From NCBI RefSeq assembly GCF_023145115.1, contig NZ_JAGLEJ010000030.1, forward strand, positions 62,001 to 126,000: a stretch of DNA of 64,000 nt, written 5' to 3'. The position numbers and the translations under genes were made by a program. The DNA comes from Algiphilus sp. (GTDB taxonomy: Bacteria; Pseudomonadota; Gammaproteobacteria; Nevskiales; Nevskiaceae). How positions within the stretch are numbered: position 1 is the stretch's first letter; every line of letters starts with the position of its first letter. The notes beneath the pieces are model-generated. The model did no database searches. It was not told the origin of the DNA and was given only the letters and a program-made list of their open reading frames with translations. Below, in pieces: positions 49,522-61,629 of this stretch.

Positions 49522-51852
49522 GTGCCAGCCGCAGAGGCCGCGACCCACGCGATGCTCATCGCGACACTGGCCTGCTTCGCCGCCGCAGCCGTCGCACCCT
49601 GGTTGCTGCGGGCCGGCGCTCCGCGCGGCGGCATGCTGCTGGCGGTGCTGCCGCTCGGGTTGCTGGTCTGGCTGCTGAGCCTGCACGGCGGCACGGTGCT
49701 CGACGGCACCGCGGCACTGGAATCCCTGCCATGGATGCCGGGCCTGCAGGTGGCGGCGGACTTCCGCTTCGACGGTCTGTCGATGCTGATGAGCACGCTG
49801 GTGCTGGGCATCGGCTCCATGGTGGTGGCCTACTCCAGCCGCTACATGGCGGGCGACGATCGCGCGGGCCGCTTCTTCTGCTATCTGCTCGGCTTCATGG
49901 GCGCCATGCTCGGCGTCGTGCTGGCCGACAACCTGCTGCTGCTCTTCGTGTTCTGGGAGCTCACCAGCATCACCTCCTTCATGCTGATCGGCTACGAGCA
50001 CGAATCGGAGAAGTCGCGCGCAGCCGCACTGCAGGGTCTGATCGTGACCGTGGCCGGCGGCCTGGTGATGCTCGCCGGCATGGTGGTGCTCGGCGAGCTG
50101 GCCGGCAGCTACCGCATCAGCGACATCCTTGCCACGGACGATCTGCACACGCGGCCCGGCGCGGGGCTGGCGCTGGCGCTGGTGGTCATCGGCTGCTTCA
50201 CCAAGAGCGCACAGTTCCCGTTCCACTTCTGGCTGCCCAATGCGATGGCGGCGCCCTCCCCGGTGTCGGCGTATCTGCATTCCGCGACCATGGTCAAGGC
50301 CGGCGTCTATCTGCTGGCGCGTCTGCACCCGGCACTGGGCGAGCACGCGCACTGGTTCTGGTGGCTGGTGCCGGCCGGTGCCGTCACCATGCTGCTGGGG
50401 TCGGCGATGGCCTTCCGCAGCTCGGGCGTGAAACGGGTGCTGGCGTACACCACGGTGATGGCGCTGGGCACCCTGACCATGCTGCTGGGCATGGGCGCGG
50501 CGGTGGCGGCGGTCACCTTCCTGCTGGTGCACGCGCTCTACAAGGGAGCGCTCTTCCTGGTCGCCGGCATCGTCGATCACGAGGCCGGCGCCAAGGACAT
50601 CCGTGAGGCGTCCGGGCTGGCGCGCGCGCTGCCGGTCACGGCCGCCTTCGCCCTGATCGCCGCCGCTTCGGCGGCCGGGTTGCCGCCGCTGTTCGGCTTC
50701 ATCGGCAAGGAGCTGCTCATCGAGACCGGGCTGCATGTCCACGCGCTGATGGGGGTGGCCGGAGCGGTAGCCGGCGGTCTGGTGGCGGTGATGATGGCCA
50801 CCCTGGTGCTGCGCGTGTTCTTCCTGGGGCCGATGCAGGCGCCGGCCGCGCACCCGCACGAGGCGCCCTGGCCGATGCTGATCGGGCCGGTGGTGCTGGG
50901 GATCGGCAGCGTCACTTTCGGCCTGATGCCGCATCTCGCCGAGAGCTGGTTGCTGCAGCCGGCCGCGGGCGCGGTGCAGCCGGGTGCGGAGAGCCATCTG
51001 GCGCTCTGGCACGGCTTCAATCTGCCGCTGCTGCTGTCGGCGCTATCGCTGACGGCGGCGCTACTGCTGTTCTTCGCCTGGCCGCGCTGGCAGCCGGCGC
51101 TGGCGGCCTGGTCGCTGCCCGAGCGCTGCGGTCCCGAGGCCGGCTACGGCGGGCTCATGCGCGGTCTGGAGGCGCTGGCCGCGCGCGCGACCGACGGCCT
51201 CCAGAGCGGCCTGCTGCGCTCCTACGTACTCACGGTGATGGTCGTGGCGCTGGTCTTCTCGGGCCTCACCCTGGTGCTGCGCGCGGACATCGGCCTGTCC
51301 GCGAGCCTCTTCGGGGCGCCCGGCGTGGTACCCGGCCTGATCGCCGTGCTGGTGCTGGTATCGGCCGTGGCGGCGCTGGACACGCGCTCGGCGCTGGTAT
51401 CGGTGATCGCGCTGGGGGCGCTGGGCTTCGGCGTGGCGCTGCTCTACGTGTGGTACTCGGCGCCGGATCTGGCGATCACCCAGGTGCTCATCGAGACTCT
51501 CACCACGATCCTCCTGATGCTGGTGATCTTCCGCATGCCGCGATTCAAGCGTCTGTCGTCGCGGCCGGCGCGCCTGCGCGACGGCGCCGTCTCGGTGGCC
51601 TTTGCAGCGCTGATGACATGCCTGCTGTGGATGGTCGCCGGCAATCGGGAGTTCGATTCGATCTCCGGCTGGCTGCTGGAGCACTCGGTGCCCGACGGCC
51701 ACGGCCGCAACGTGGTGAACGTGATCCTGGTCGATTTCCGCGCCCTCGATACGCTGGGCGAGATCTTCGTGCTGGCGCTGGCCGCCGTGGGTGTCTACGC
51801 GCTGCTGCGCGAGCGCAACGTCAGCAAGCGGGACGGGAGGTTCGCGGCATGA
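49522..51852 (+). CDS. mrpA: MrpA, Na+/H+ antiporter subunit A
   Basis: 776 residues, about 20 membrane helices. The NuoL-like core holds RFDGLSMLMSTLVLGIGSMVVAYSSRYM, VFWELTSITSFMLIGYEHES and FHFWLPNAMAAPSPVSAYLHSATMVKAGVYLLARLHP; the C-terminal part (DLAITQVLIETLTTILLMLVIFRMP and FRALDTLGEIFVLALAAVGVYAL) is the MrpA/B-junction domain. With subunits B-G it forms a secondary Na+/H+ antiporter complex needed for salt and alkaline tolerance. GTG start with GAGGGAGG upstream; overlaps mrpB by 4 bases. Confidence 0.95.
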   Translation: MPAAEAATHAMLIATLACFAAAAVAPWLLRAGAPRGGMLLAVLPLGLLVWLLSLHGGTVLDGTAALESLPWMPGLQVAADFRFDGLSMLMSTLVLGIGSMVVAYSSRYMAGDDRAGRFFCYLLGFMGAMLGVVLADNLLLLFVFWELTSITSFMLIGYEHESEKSRAAALQGLIVTVAGGLVMLAGMVVLGELAGSYRISDILATDDLHTRPGAGLALALVVIGCFTKSAQFPFHFWLPNAMAAPSPVSAYLHSATMVKAGVYLLARLHPALGEHAHWFWWLVPAGAVTMLLGSAMAFRSSGVKRVLAYTTVMALGTLTMLLGMGAAVAAVTFLLVHALYKGALFLVAGIVDHEAGAKDIREASGLARALPVTAAFALIAAASAAGLPPLFGFIGKELLIETGLHVHALMGVAGAVAGGLVAVMMATLVLRVFFLGPMQAPAAHPHEAPWPMLIGPVVLGIGSVTFGLMPHLAESWLLQPAAGAVQPGAESHLALWHGFNLPLLLSALSLTAALLLFFAWPRWQPALAAWSLPERCGPEAGYGGLMRGLEALAARATDGLQSGLLRSYVLTVMVVALVFSGLTLVLRADIGLSASLFGAPGVVPGLIAVLVLVSAVAALDTRSALVSVIALGALGFGVALLYVWYSAPDLAITQVLIETLTTILLMLVIFRMPRFKRLSSRPARLRDGAVSVAFAALMTCLLWMVAGNREFDSISGWLLEHSVPDGHGRNVVNVILVDFRALDTLGEIFVLALAAVGVYALLRERNVSKRDGRFAA

Positions 51853-52273
51853 GCGCTTCGCTGATCCTGCGCGCGGCCGGCCAGGTGCTGCTGCCGCTGT
51901 TGATGGTCCTGTCGATCTACCTGCTGCTGCGCGGTCACAACGAGCCGGGCGGCGGCTTCATCGCCGGACTGGTCGCGGCGTCGGCGATCTCGCTCAAGCT
52001 GTTCGCGGCCGATATCCGCTCGGCGCGCGGCGTGCTGCGCGTGGACCCGCGCCGGCTGGTCGGCATCGGGCTGCTGGTGGCGCTGCTCGCGGCGATGATG
52101 GCGCCGTTCAGCGGCAAGGGCACGCTGTTCCAGGGACTCTGGGTGGATGTCGCCCTGCCGGTGGTGGGCAAGACCCACCTGGGCACCCCGCTGCTGTTCG
52201 ATGTCGGGGTCTACCTCGTGGTCATCGGCGCCGTGCTGATCATGGTGCTGACCCTGGCGGAGACGGAGGGCTG

Positions 52274-52274
<1 letters not shown>
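51849..52274 (+). CDS. mrpB: MrpB, antiporter subunit B
   Basis: 141 residues, four helices; LLPLLMVLSIYLLLRGHNEPGGGFIAGLVAASAISLKLFA is the family hallmark (GHNEPGGGFIAGL), and TPLLFDVGVYLVVIGAVLIMVLTLAE the last helix. ATGA overlap with mrpA. Part of the membrane antiporter complex. Confidence 0.95.
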
Positions 52275-52617
<343 letters not shown>

Positions 52618-52621
<4 letters not shown>

Positions 52622-54111
52622 GCCTGCTCGTCGCACTGCCCATTCTCATTCCCATGCTCACCGGCGCGCTGTCGCTGGTGCTCTGGCGTTCCCACTTCTC
52701 GCAGCGGTTGCTGGCCATCGGCGGGACCGCCGCCATGCTGGCGGTGAGTGTCGCGCTGCTGTGGCAGGTCCTCGACGGCGGGGTGCTGGTGCTGGCCGCC
52801 GGGGGCTGGCCGGCGCCGTTCGGGATCATCCTCGCGGCCGATGCGCTCGGCGCCGTGCTGACCCTGATGACCGGGCTGACCGGGCTGGCGGTCGCGATCT
52901 ACTCCGTATCGACGGTCGGTCGGGGCCTCGAGACCTCCGGCTACTACCCGCTGATGCACCTTCTGCTGGCGGGAGTGGCGGGCGCCTTTCTCACCGGTGA
53001 CATCTTCAACCTCTACGTCTGGTTCGAAGTGCTGCTGCTGGCGAGCTTCGCGCTGCTGGCGATGGGCGGCGAGCGCGCGCAGATGGCGGGTGCCATCAAG
53101 TACGTCGTGCTCAACCTGGTGTCCTCGGCGCTGTTCCTGACCGCCATCGGCCTGCTGTACGGACTCGCCGGCACGCTCAACATGGCGGATCTCGCGGTCA
53201 AGCTGGATGCGGTCGAGGCGCCGGAACGGGTGACCGTGATCGCGACGCTGTTCATGCTCGCCTTCGGCATCAAGGCGGCCGCCTTTCCGCTCTTCTTCTG
53301 GCTGCCGGCGTCGTACCACACGGCACCGGTGGCGGTATCGGCCCTGTTCGCGGGACTGCTCACCAAGGTGGGCGTCTATGCGCTGTACCGCAGTCTGACC
53401 CTGCTGTTCACGCAGGATGTCGCCTTCACCCACGGGGTGCTGCAGTGGGTGGCGGTGGGGACGCTGCTCGCGGGCGTCGGCGGCGCGATGGTGCAGAGCG
53501 AGTTCCGGCGCGTGCTGGCATTCGCCCACATCGGACAGATCGGCTATCTCTTCCTGGGATTGTCGCTGCTGACCCAGCTCTCGCTGACCGGCGGCGTGTT
53601 CTATCTGGTGCATCACATCATCGTGATGAGCAACCTCTTCTTCATCGCCGGCGTCGTCTTCGGCGTCACCGGCTCGCATCGCATCGACAACATCGGCGGG
53701 CTGTGGAAGAGCCACACTTGGCTCGGCGTGCTGTTCCTGATCTGCGCGCTCTCGCTCTCGGGAATTCCGCCGCTGTCGGGCTTCTGGGCCAAGTTCATCA
53801 TCATCAAGGCAGCGGTGGTGGTCGATGCCTGGGCGCTGGTGGCGGCCGCGCTGCTGGCGGGTGTGCTGACGCTCTACGCCATCCTGCGGGTATGGCTGTC
53901 CGTGTTCTGGGCCCCCGCGCCGCATCCTTCGTCGGCGCCGCCGCCGGCGGTGCCGCGCGCGATCGGCGCCGTCCTGGTGATTCTCACCATGGGCACCGTC
54001 GCGCTGGGGCTCGGCGGCGAGGCCCTGTGGTCGCTGGCCGACACCGCCGCCGGCCAGCTGCTCGACCGCGATGCCTACATCGAGGCCGTCCTCGGGGACC
54101 GCGCGCCATGA
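52618..54111 (+). CDS. mrpD: MrpD, antiporter subunit D (NuoM/N-like)
   Basis: 497 residues, about 14 helices of the complex I antiporter-like fold. Conserved: LTGDIFNLYVWFEVLLLASFALLAMGGERAQMAGAIKYVVLNLVSSALFL (the Glu and Lys expected in the proton path), FFWLPASYHTAPVAVSALFAGLLTKVGVYALYR, and GIPPLSGFWAKFIIIKA. GTG start in a GTGA overlap with mrpC. Confidence 0.96.
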
Positions 54112-54581
54112 CCGGTTTCGTCTTCAACGTCATGCTGATGCTGGCCTGGGCTGCAATCACCGGCCTGTTCTCGCTGGGCAATCTGGTGACGGGTTTCGTG
54201 CTCGGCTATCTCATCATCGCCTTCGCGCTGGGCAGCGAGGACAACTATCGCGCCTACGTCCGCAAGGTGCCGCTCAGCGTCGCCTTCGCCGGCTACTTCC
54301 TGAAGGAACTGCTGATGTCGAACCTGCGCGTCGCATACGACGTGCTGACGCCGACGCATCTGATGCGCCCGGCGGTCATCCGCATGCCGATGCGGGCGCG
54401 CTCGCCCGCCGAGATCACGATGCTGGCCAACCTGATCTCGCTGACGCCGGGTACGCTGAGCATGGAGATCGACGAGGAGGCCTTCGTCCTCTATGTGCAC
54501 GTGATGTATCTCGACGGCGACGACGACACCCTGCGCGAGCTGCAGGATCTCGAGCGTCGCGTCCTGGAGCTGCTGCGATGA
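54108..54581 (+). CDS. mrpE: MrpE, antiporter subunit E
   Basis: 157 residues: N-terminal three-helix part (MLMLAWAAITGLFSLGNLVTGFVLGYLIIAF) and a cytoplasmic C-terminal domain carrying NLISLTPGTLSMEIDEEAFVLYVHVMYLD, the family signature 'N.islTPGTl..ei'. ATGA overlap with mrpD. Confidence 0.95.
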   Translation: MTGFVFNVMLMLAWAAITGLFSLGNLVTGFVLGYLIIAFALGSEDNYRAYVRKVPLSVAFAGYFLKELLMSNLRVAYDVLTPTHLMRPAVIRMPMRARSPAEITMLANLISLTPGTLSMEIDEEAFVLYVHVMYLDGDDDTLRELQDLERRVLELLR

Positions 54582-54841
54582 GCTGGATGGGCGAGGCCGT
54601 CTACATCGTGCTGGCGCTGGCGCTGGTGCTGGCGCTGCTGCGCCTGCTCGCAGGCCCTAGTCTGGCCGACCGGGTCGTGGCGCTGGAGCTGATCGCCTCG
54701 CTGACGGTGGGGCTCATCGCCGCCAATGCGGTGTTCGCCGACATGCCGGCCGCGCTCGATGTCGCGCTGGTGCTCGCCCTTACCGGATTTCTCGCCGCCA
54801 TCGCCTTCTCGCGCTATCTCGAGCGCAGGGGAGAGGACTGA
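54578..54841 (+). CDS. mrpF: MrpF, antiporter subunit F
   Basis: 87 residues, three helices; RLLAGPSLADRVVALELIASLTVGLIA is the diagnostic stretch (GP.l.DRvvaldl). ATGA overlap with mrpE, and its TGA shares the A with the ATG of mrpG. Confidence 0.95.
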   Translation: MSWMGEAVYIVLALALVLALLRLLAGPSLADRVVALELIASLTVGLIAANAVFADMPAALDVALVLALTGFLAAIAFSRYLERRGED

Positions 54842-55206
54842 TGCTGGAATTCATCGCGGAGCTGCTGCTGCTGGCGGGCGCGCTGTTCATGCTGATCGCC
54901 GCGCTCGGCGCATTGCGCATGCCGGACCTGCTGACGCGCATGCACGCCACCACCAAGTCGGGCGTCTTCGGCGCCGGCCTGATGCTCCTCGGCGTGGTGC
55001 TGCACTTCCTGGATGCGGGCGTGACCGCGCGTGTGCTGGCCATCATCGGCTTCATCACCCTGACCTCGCCGGTGGCCGCGCACGCCATCGGCCGTGCCGG
55101 CTACTACACCGGCTCGCCGATGTGGGAGGGCACCCTCAAGGACGACCTGCACCGTGATCGCGAGGCGGCGCGGGACGCGCGCGAGCGGACGAACGAAGAG
55201 CCCTGA
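54841..55206 (+). CDS. mrpG: MrpG, antiporter subunit G
   Basis: 121 residues, three helices; ALRMPDLLTRMHATTKSGVFGAGLMLLGVVLHF contains the MrpG motif (RmpD...RmHA.tKs...G). The C-terminal tail is charged and cytoplasmic. It ends the seven-gene operon and converges with sufE. Confidence 0.95.
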   Translation: MLEFIAELLLLAGALFMLIAALGALRMPDLLTRMHATTKSGVFGAGLMLLGVVLHFLDAGVTARVLAIIGFITLTSPVAAHAIGRAGYYTGSPMWEGTLKDDLHRDREAARDARERTNEEP

Positions 55207-55218
55207 GCTGCGGCGCGG

Positions 55219-55635
55219 TCAGGACGCCGCGCGCTCCGCCGCCATTGCGCGGATGCGCTCCACCATCGCGTAGAAGCCGTTGCGGCGGTTCGCGGTGATC
55301 TGGTTCTCCAGGCCGAGGCGCCCGAAGATGTCGCCGATGTCGAGGGCGCGCACCTCGTCCGGACTGCGCTCGGACATCAGCATGCGCAGCAGTGCGATCA
55401 GGCCGCGCACGATGTGCGCATCGGAATCGCCGCGGAACACCAGCTTCCCGGGGTCGTCGTCCGCCACCAGCCAGACTTGCGACATGCAGCCGCGCACGCG
55501 ATTGGCCTCGGTGCGCTCGTCGTCGGTCAGCGGCGGCATCTCGCGCCCCAGTTCGATGATGTAGGCGTAGCGCTCTTCCCAGCTGCCCAGCATCTCGAAG
55601 TTGTCGATCAGTTCTTCCGGATCCATGGTCAACAT
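55219..55635 (-). CDS. sufE: SufE-family sulfur acceptor
   Basis: 138 residues. LIDNFEMLGSWEERYAYIIELGREMPPLTDDERTEANRVRGCMSQVWLVADDDPG carries the family core with the reactive Cys50 in VRGCMSQVW, which takes a persulfide from a cysteine desulfurase and delivers it to Fe-S scaffold assembly. The start is uncertain: the ATG at 55635 and another at 55626 are both plausible, with no clear ribosome site. No sufS is adjacent. Confidence 0.92.
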   Translation of the reverse strand: MLTMDPEELIDNFEMLGSWEERYAYIIELGREMPPLTDDERTEANRVRGCMSQVWLVADDDPGKLVFRGDSDAHIVRGLIALLRMLMSERSPDEVRALDIGDIFGRLGLENQITANRRNGFYAMVERIRAMAAERAAS

Positions 55636-55840
55636 GCTACTGATCTTTTCGGAGGTAGTGCCGTGACTCAGAGCGTCGGCGCGGCCCGCCTGCCAGGCAC
55701 GCGACTGCCGGCGTTGCACGTCGCTCATGCAGTCCGACTACACCGCGCGCCTTGCTAGTCGAGCGCTTGAAACCGCTGAGCATGACATTGCCTCCGAAAG
55801 GGTCAGTGAACCACTGCGGGAGTGGGACAGCACGGATGGC

Positions 55841-55846
55841 TATACT
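55841..55846 (+). promoter_or_regulatory. Candidate -10 element of the rph-rdgB-hemW operon
   Basis: TATACT, 27 bases upstream of the rph ATG, in a short gap of otherwise GC-rich DNA. A convincing -35 was not found at the usual distance. Confidence 0.35.
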
Positions 55847-55873
55847 GCGCGCCCAGTTTTTCCCGGCCCGACC

Positions 55874-56596
55874 ATGTCCCGCCCATCCGGACGCAGCCCC
55901 GACGCGCTGCGCGACATCACCTTCGAGCGCGGCTTCACCATGCACGCCGAGGGATCCGTGCTGGTGAGCTTCGGCGCCACCCGCGTGCTCTGCACCGCCA
56001 GCGTCGAGGAGCGCGTGCCCCCCTGGAAGAAGGCCGCCGGTGGCGGCTGGGTGACCGCCGAGTACGGCATGCTGCCGCGCGCCACTGGCGATCGCACCCG
56101 CCGCGAGGCCGCCACCGGCAAGCAGTCCGGCCGCACCCAGGAGATCCAGCGCCTCATCGGCCGGAGCCTTCGCGCCTGCGTCGATCTCGACGCGCTGGGT
56201 GCGCGCACCGTCACGCTGGACTGCGATGTCCTGCAGGCCGACGGCGGCACGCGCACGGCCGCCATCACCGGCAGCTTCGTGGCGCTGGTGGATGCCGTCC
56301 GCAAGCTCCGGCAGCGCGGTCTGGTGCGGCGCGACCCGGTCATCGGCCAGGTCGCGGCCGTCTCGGTGGGCATCTACAAGGGCGTGCCGGTGCTCGATCT
56401 CGACTACGCCGAGGACTCCGAGGCGGAGACCGACATGAACGTGGTCATGAACGACGCCGGCCAGTTCATCGAGGTGCAGGGCACCGCCGAAGGGCATGCT
56501 TTCCGCCGCGACGAGCTCGACGCGCTGCTCGATCTCGCCGCGAGCGGTGTCGGGCAGCTCACCCGCGCCCAGAGCGAGGCGCTGGAGGCGGCGTGA
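55874..56596 (+). CDS. rph: Ribonuclease PH
   Basis: 240-residue phosphorolytic exoribonuclease that trims tRNA 3' ends. RDITFERGFTMHAEGSVLVSFGATRVLCTASVEERVPPW, GWVTAEYGMLPRAT, RTQEIQRLIGRSLRACVDL and the ETDMNVVMNDAGQFIEVQGTAEG region (phosphate and metal site) all match. It overlaps rdgB by 4 bases. First gene of rph-rdgB-hemW. Confidence 0.97.
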   Translation: MSRPSGRSPDALRDITFERGFTMHAEGSVLVSFGATRVLCTASVEERVPPWKKAAGGGWVTAEYGMLPRATGDRTRREAATGKQSGRTQEIQRLIGRSLRACVDLDALGARTVTLDCDVLQADGGTRTAAITGSFVALVDAVRKLRQRGLVRRDPVIGQVAAVSVGIYKGVPVLDLDYAEDSEAETDMNVVMNDAGQFIEVQGTAEGHAFRRDELDALLDLAASGVGQLTRAQSEALEAA

Positions 56597-57204
56597 CGCG
56601 CCTGGTGCTGGCGAGCCGCAACGCCGGCAAGCTCGAGGAGCTGCGCGCGCTGCTCGCGCCGCTGGGCAGGACGCCCGCGCTGCTGTCCGAGTTCAGCGAT
56701 GGCGCCGCCGAGGAGACGGCGCCGAGCTTCGTGGAGAACGCCATCGCCAAGGCGCGCTTCGCGGCCGCCGCTTCGGGTCTGCCGGCGCTGGCCGACGATT
56801 CCGGACTGGAGGTGGCGGCGCTCGACGGTGCCCCGGGCGTGCGCTCGGCACGCTACGCCGGCGAGGACGCCGACGACGCCGCCAACAACCGCAGGCTGCT
56901 CGCGGCGCTGGACGGTGTGCCGATCGAGCGCCGGGCCGCGCGCTTCGTCTGCGTGGTGGCCCTGCTGCGCCATCCCGAAGACCCCGTCCCGATCATCGCG
57001 CAGGGGTTCTGGAGTGGCCGCATCCTGGACGCACCCCGCGGTGACGGCGGTTTCGGCTACGACCCGCTGTTCCATGTGCCGGAGCGCGACTGCGCGGCGG
57101 CCGAGCTGTCGGCCGCCGACAAGCGGCAGCTCAGCCATCGCGGCCGGGCGCTGCGGGCGCTCGCCGAGCGACTGCGCGACGAGGGGGCCGGCATCGCGCC
57201 ATGA
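56593..57204 (+). CDS. rdgB: Non-canonical purine NTP pyrophosphatase (RdgB/HAM1)
   Basis: 203 residues. SRNAGKLEELRALLAPLG (substrate loop), ETAPSFVENAIAKARFAA, ALADDSGLEVAALDGAPGVRSARYAG and GFGYDPLFHVPERDCAAAELSAADKRQLSHRGRALRAL are the conserved blocks. It hydrolyses dITP, ITP and XTP to monophosphates, keeping them out of nucleic acids. The GTG start overlaps rph; the stop overlaps hemW. Confidence 0.96.
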   Translation: MTRLVLASRNAGKLEELRALLAPLGRTPALLSEFSDGAAEETAPSFVENAIAKARFAAAASGLPALADDSGLEVAALDGAPGVRSARYAGEDADDAANNRRLLAALDGVPIERRAARFVCVVALLRHPEDPVPIIAQGFWSGRILDAPRGDGGFGYDPLFHVPERDCAAAELSAADKRQLSHRGRALRALAERLRDEGAGIAP

Positions 57205-58370
57205 CCCCGGCACTGCCGCCACTGGCGCTGTACGTGCACCTGCCGTGGTGCGTGCAGAAGTGCCCGTACTGCGACTTCAATTCGCATCCGCTGCACGACG
57301 CCCTGCCCGCCGACGCCTACGGCGCCGCACTGCTGCGCGATCTCGACTGGGAATGGACCACCGGTGACGCGGATATCTGGCGGGGGCGCGAGCTGGTCTC
57401 GGTGTTCTTCGGCGGCGGCACGCCCAGCCTGTTCCCGCCGGAGACCATCGCCGCGGTCCTGGAGGCCGCCGACAGCCGCTTCGGTCTCGCCGCCGACTGC
57501 GAGATCACGCTCGAGGCCAATCCCGGGACGGTGGATGCCGAGCACTTCCGCGGCTACCGCGCCGCCGGCGTCAACCGGCTCTCGCTGGGCGTGCAGAGCT
57601 TCGACGACGCGACTCTCGGACGGCTCGGCCGCGTCCACGACGGCGCCGCAGCGCGCGCGGCCTTCGAGACGGCGCGGGCCGCGGGCTTCGACAACGTCAA
57701 TCTCGACCTCATGTTCGCGCTGCCCGGTCAGGACATGGCCGGTGCGCTGGCCGATGTCGACGCCGCGCTCGCGCTCGCCCCCGAGCACATCTCGTACTAC
57801 CACCTGACGCTGGAGCCGAACACCGCCTTCGCGGCGGCGCCGCCGGTGCTGCCGGACGAGGACACCGCGGCCGCCATGCTCGATGCCGGCGGCGAGCGCC
57901 TGACCGCGGGCGGCTACGCGGCCTACGAGACCTCGGCCTGGGCGCGACCCGGCCGGCAGTGTCATCACAACCGCCACTACTGGTGCTTCGGCGACTACAT
58001 CGGCATCGGCGCCGGCGCGCACGGCAAGATCAGCAGCACGACCGACGAGGGTCTGGCCGTGGAGCGTCGCGTGCGGCAGCGCCATCCGCGCCGCTACATG
58101 CCCGCCGCCGGCAGCGCCGCCGTGCTGCAGGACCGATCCGAGGTGGCGCGCGAAGCGCGGGCATTCGAGTTCGCGATGAACGCGCTGCGGCTGCACGACG
58201 GATTCGCCTGGCCGGAACTCGAAGCGCGCACGGCGCTGCGTCGCGAGGAGGTCGCGCCGGTGATAGCGCGCGCGCAGCGGCAGGGGCTGCTCGAGGTCGA
58301 CGACGCCGGTGCCCGGCCGACCGCGCTCGGTCGCGCCCATCTCAACACCCTGCTCGGATACTTCCTCTGA
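57201..58370 (+). CDS. hemW: HemW, radical SAM heme chaperone
   Basis: 389 residues. The radical SAM cluster CxxxCxxC is C17, C21 and C24 (CVQKCPYC), followed by the GGGTPSLFPPE strand, RLSLGVQSFDD and NLDLMFALPGQD. The HNRHYW and GAGAHGK motifs fit HemW rather than the oxygen-independent HemN. It carries heme for insertion into respiratory enzymes. ATGA overlap with rdgB, and 3 bases to the next gene. Confidence 0.95.
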   Translation: MTPALPPLALYVHLPWCVQKCPYCDFNSHPLHDALPADAYGAALLRDLDWEWTTGDADIWRGRELVSVFFGGGTPSLFPPETIAAVLEAADSRFGLAADCEITLEANPGTVDAEHFRGYRAAGVNRLSLGVQSFDDATLGRLGRVHDGAAARAAFETARAAGFDNVNLDLMFALPGQDMAGALADVDAALALAPEHISYYHLTLEPNTAFAAAPPVLPDEDTAAAMLDAGGERLTAGGYAAYETSAWARPGRQCHHNRHYWCFGDYIGIGAGAHGKISSTTDEGLAVERRVRQRHPRRYMPAAGSAAVLQDRSEVAREARAFEFAMNALRLHDGFAWPELEARTALRREEVAPVIARAQRQGLLEVDDAGARPTALGRAHLNTLLGYFL

Positions 58371-58373
58371 GTC

Positions 58374-58559
58374 ATGCTCGAAGAGACCCTGGTGACCTGC
58401 CCGAGCTGCTGGGAGACGATCTCCCTGACCATCGACCTGTCCGCGGGCGATGCCGCCTATACCGAGGATTGCTCGGTGTGCTGCCGGCCGATGGTGGTGC
58501 GGGTGACGGTCGCGGAAACCGGCGAGTGGGACGTGGCGGTGGATGCGGAGAACGACTGA
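58374..58559 (+). CDS. CPXCG-motif cysteine-rich protein
   Basis: 61 residues: CPSCWETISLTIDLSAGDAAYTEDCSVCCRPMVV, with two CxxC pairs arranged as a small zinc ribbon, and an acidic C-terminus. This is the 'CPXCG motif-containing' family, widespread in gammaproteobacteria, of unknown role. It lies 3 bases after hemW and probably shares its transcript. Confidence 0.88.
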   Translation: MLEETLVTCPSCWETISLTIDLSAGDAAYTEDCSVCCRPMVVRVTVAETGEWDVAVDAEND

Positions 58560-58604
58560 TCTCCGGCGCCGGGCGCCACCCGCGCGCCGTCGATGCGCGC
58601 GCAC

Positions 58605-58634
58605 TGGCAATCCGGGCGCGCTTTCCAATATACT
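58605..58634 (+). promoter_or_regulatory. Candidate promoter of rpmE
   Basis: TGGCAA at 58605-58610 and TATACT at 58629-58634 are separated by 18 bases, 34 bases before the rpmE start. TATACT is a good -10 element; the -35 is a partial match. Confidence 0.5.
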
Positions 58635-58667
58635 CCGCGCCCTTTATTGAACCCCCGGATTTTCGCG

Positions 58668-58871
58668 ATGAAGGCCGATATCCACCCCACCTACGCGCCG
58701 GTCAAGGTGACCTGCAGCTGCGGCAACACCTTCGACACGCAGTCCACGCTCGGCAAGTCCGAGCTGCACGTCGAAGTCTGCTCGAGCTGCCACCCGTTCT
58801 ATACCGGCAAGCAGAAGCTCCTCGACTCCGGCGGGCGCGTTGATCGCTTCCGCAAGCGCTACGGCGGCTAG
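58668..58871 (+). CDS. rpmE: Ribosomal protein bL31
   Basis: 67 residues. KADIHPTYAPVKVTCSCGNTF, then VEVCSSCHPFYTGKQKLLDSGGRVDRFRKRYG: the four Cys (16, 18, 38, 41) form the zinc-binding C+ type bL31, so this is not the zinc-free paralog. A component of the large ribosomal subunit. The ATG at 58668 gives the standard family N-terminus. A 9-bp stem lies 16 bases after the stop (58887-58914) but has no T-tract. Confidence 0.97.
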   Translation: MKADIHPTYAPVKVTCSCGNTFDTQSTLGKSELHVEVCSSCHPFYTGKQKLLDSGGRVDRFRKRYGG

Positions 58872-58992
58872 CGACACTGTGTCTTCCGCGACCGCCGCTG
58901 TGCGCGCGGTCGCGGCACCGCTGCGCCCGCGCGGCGGACCCCAGTGCGCCGCATCGCGGCGCTTCCGGTAGAACCAGTTCCGACGGCCTCCG

Positions 58993-60249
<1,257 letters not shown>

Positions 60250-60268
60250 GGAACTGGAGTAGCTGCCC

Positions 60269-61558
<1,290 letters not shown>

Positions 61559-61629
61559 TCCGCAGCGCGTAGATCCGGCGCGGCCGACCTCTCCGGGGCG
61601 GCCGTGCTGGGTCGTCCGGGAGTCCCGCC

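Noticed and set aside
58887..58914. Stem-loop downstream of rpmE as terminator
   Set aside because: The 9-bp stem has no T-tract and a 10-base loop, so I do not list it as a terminator.
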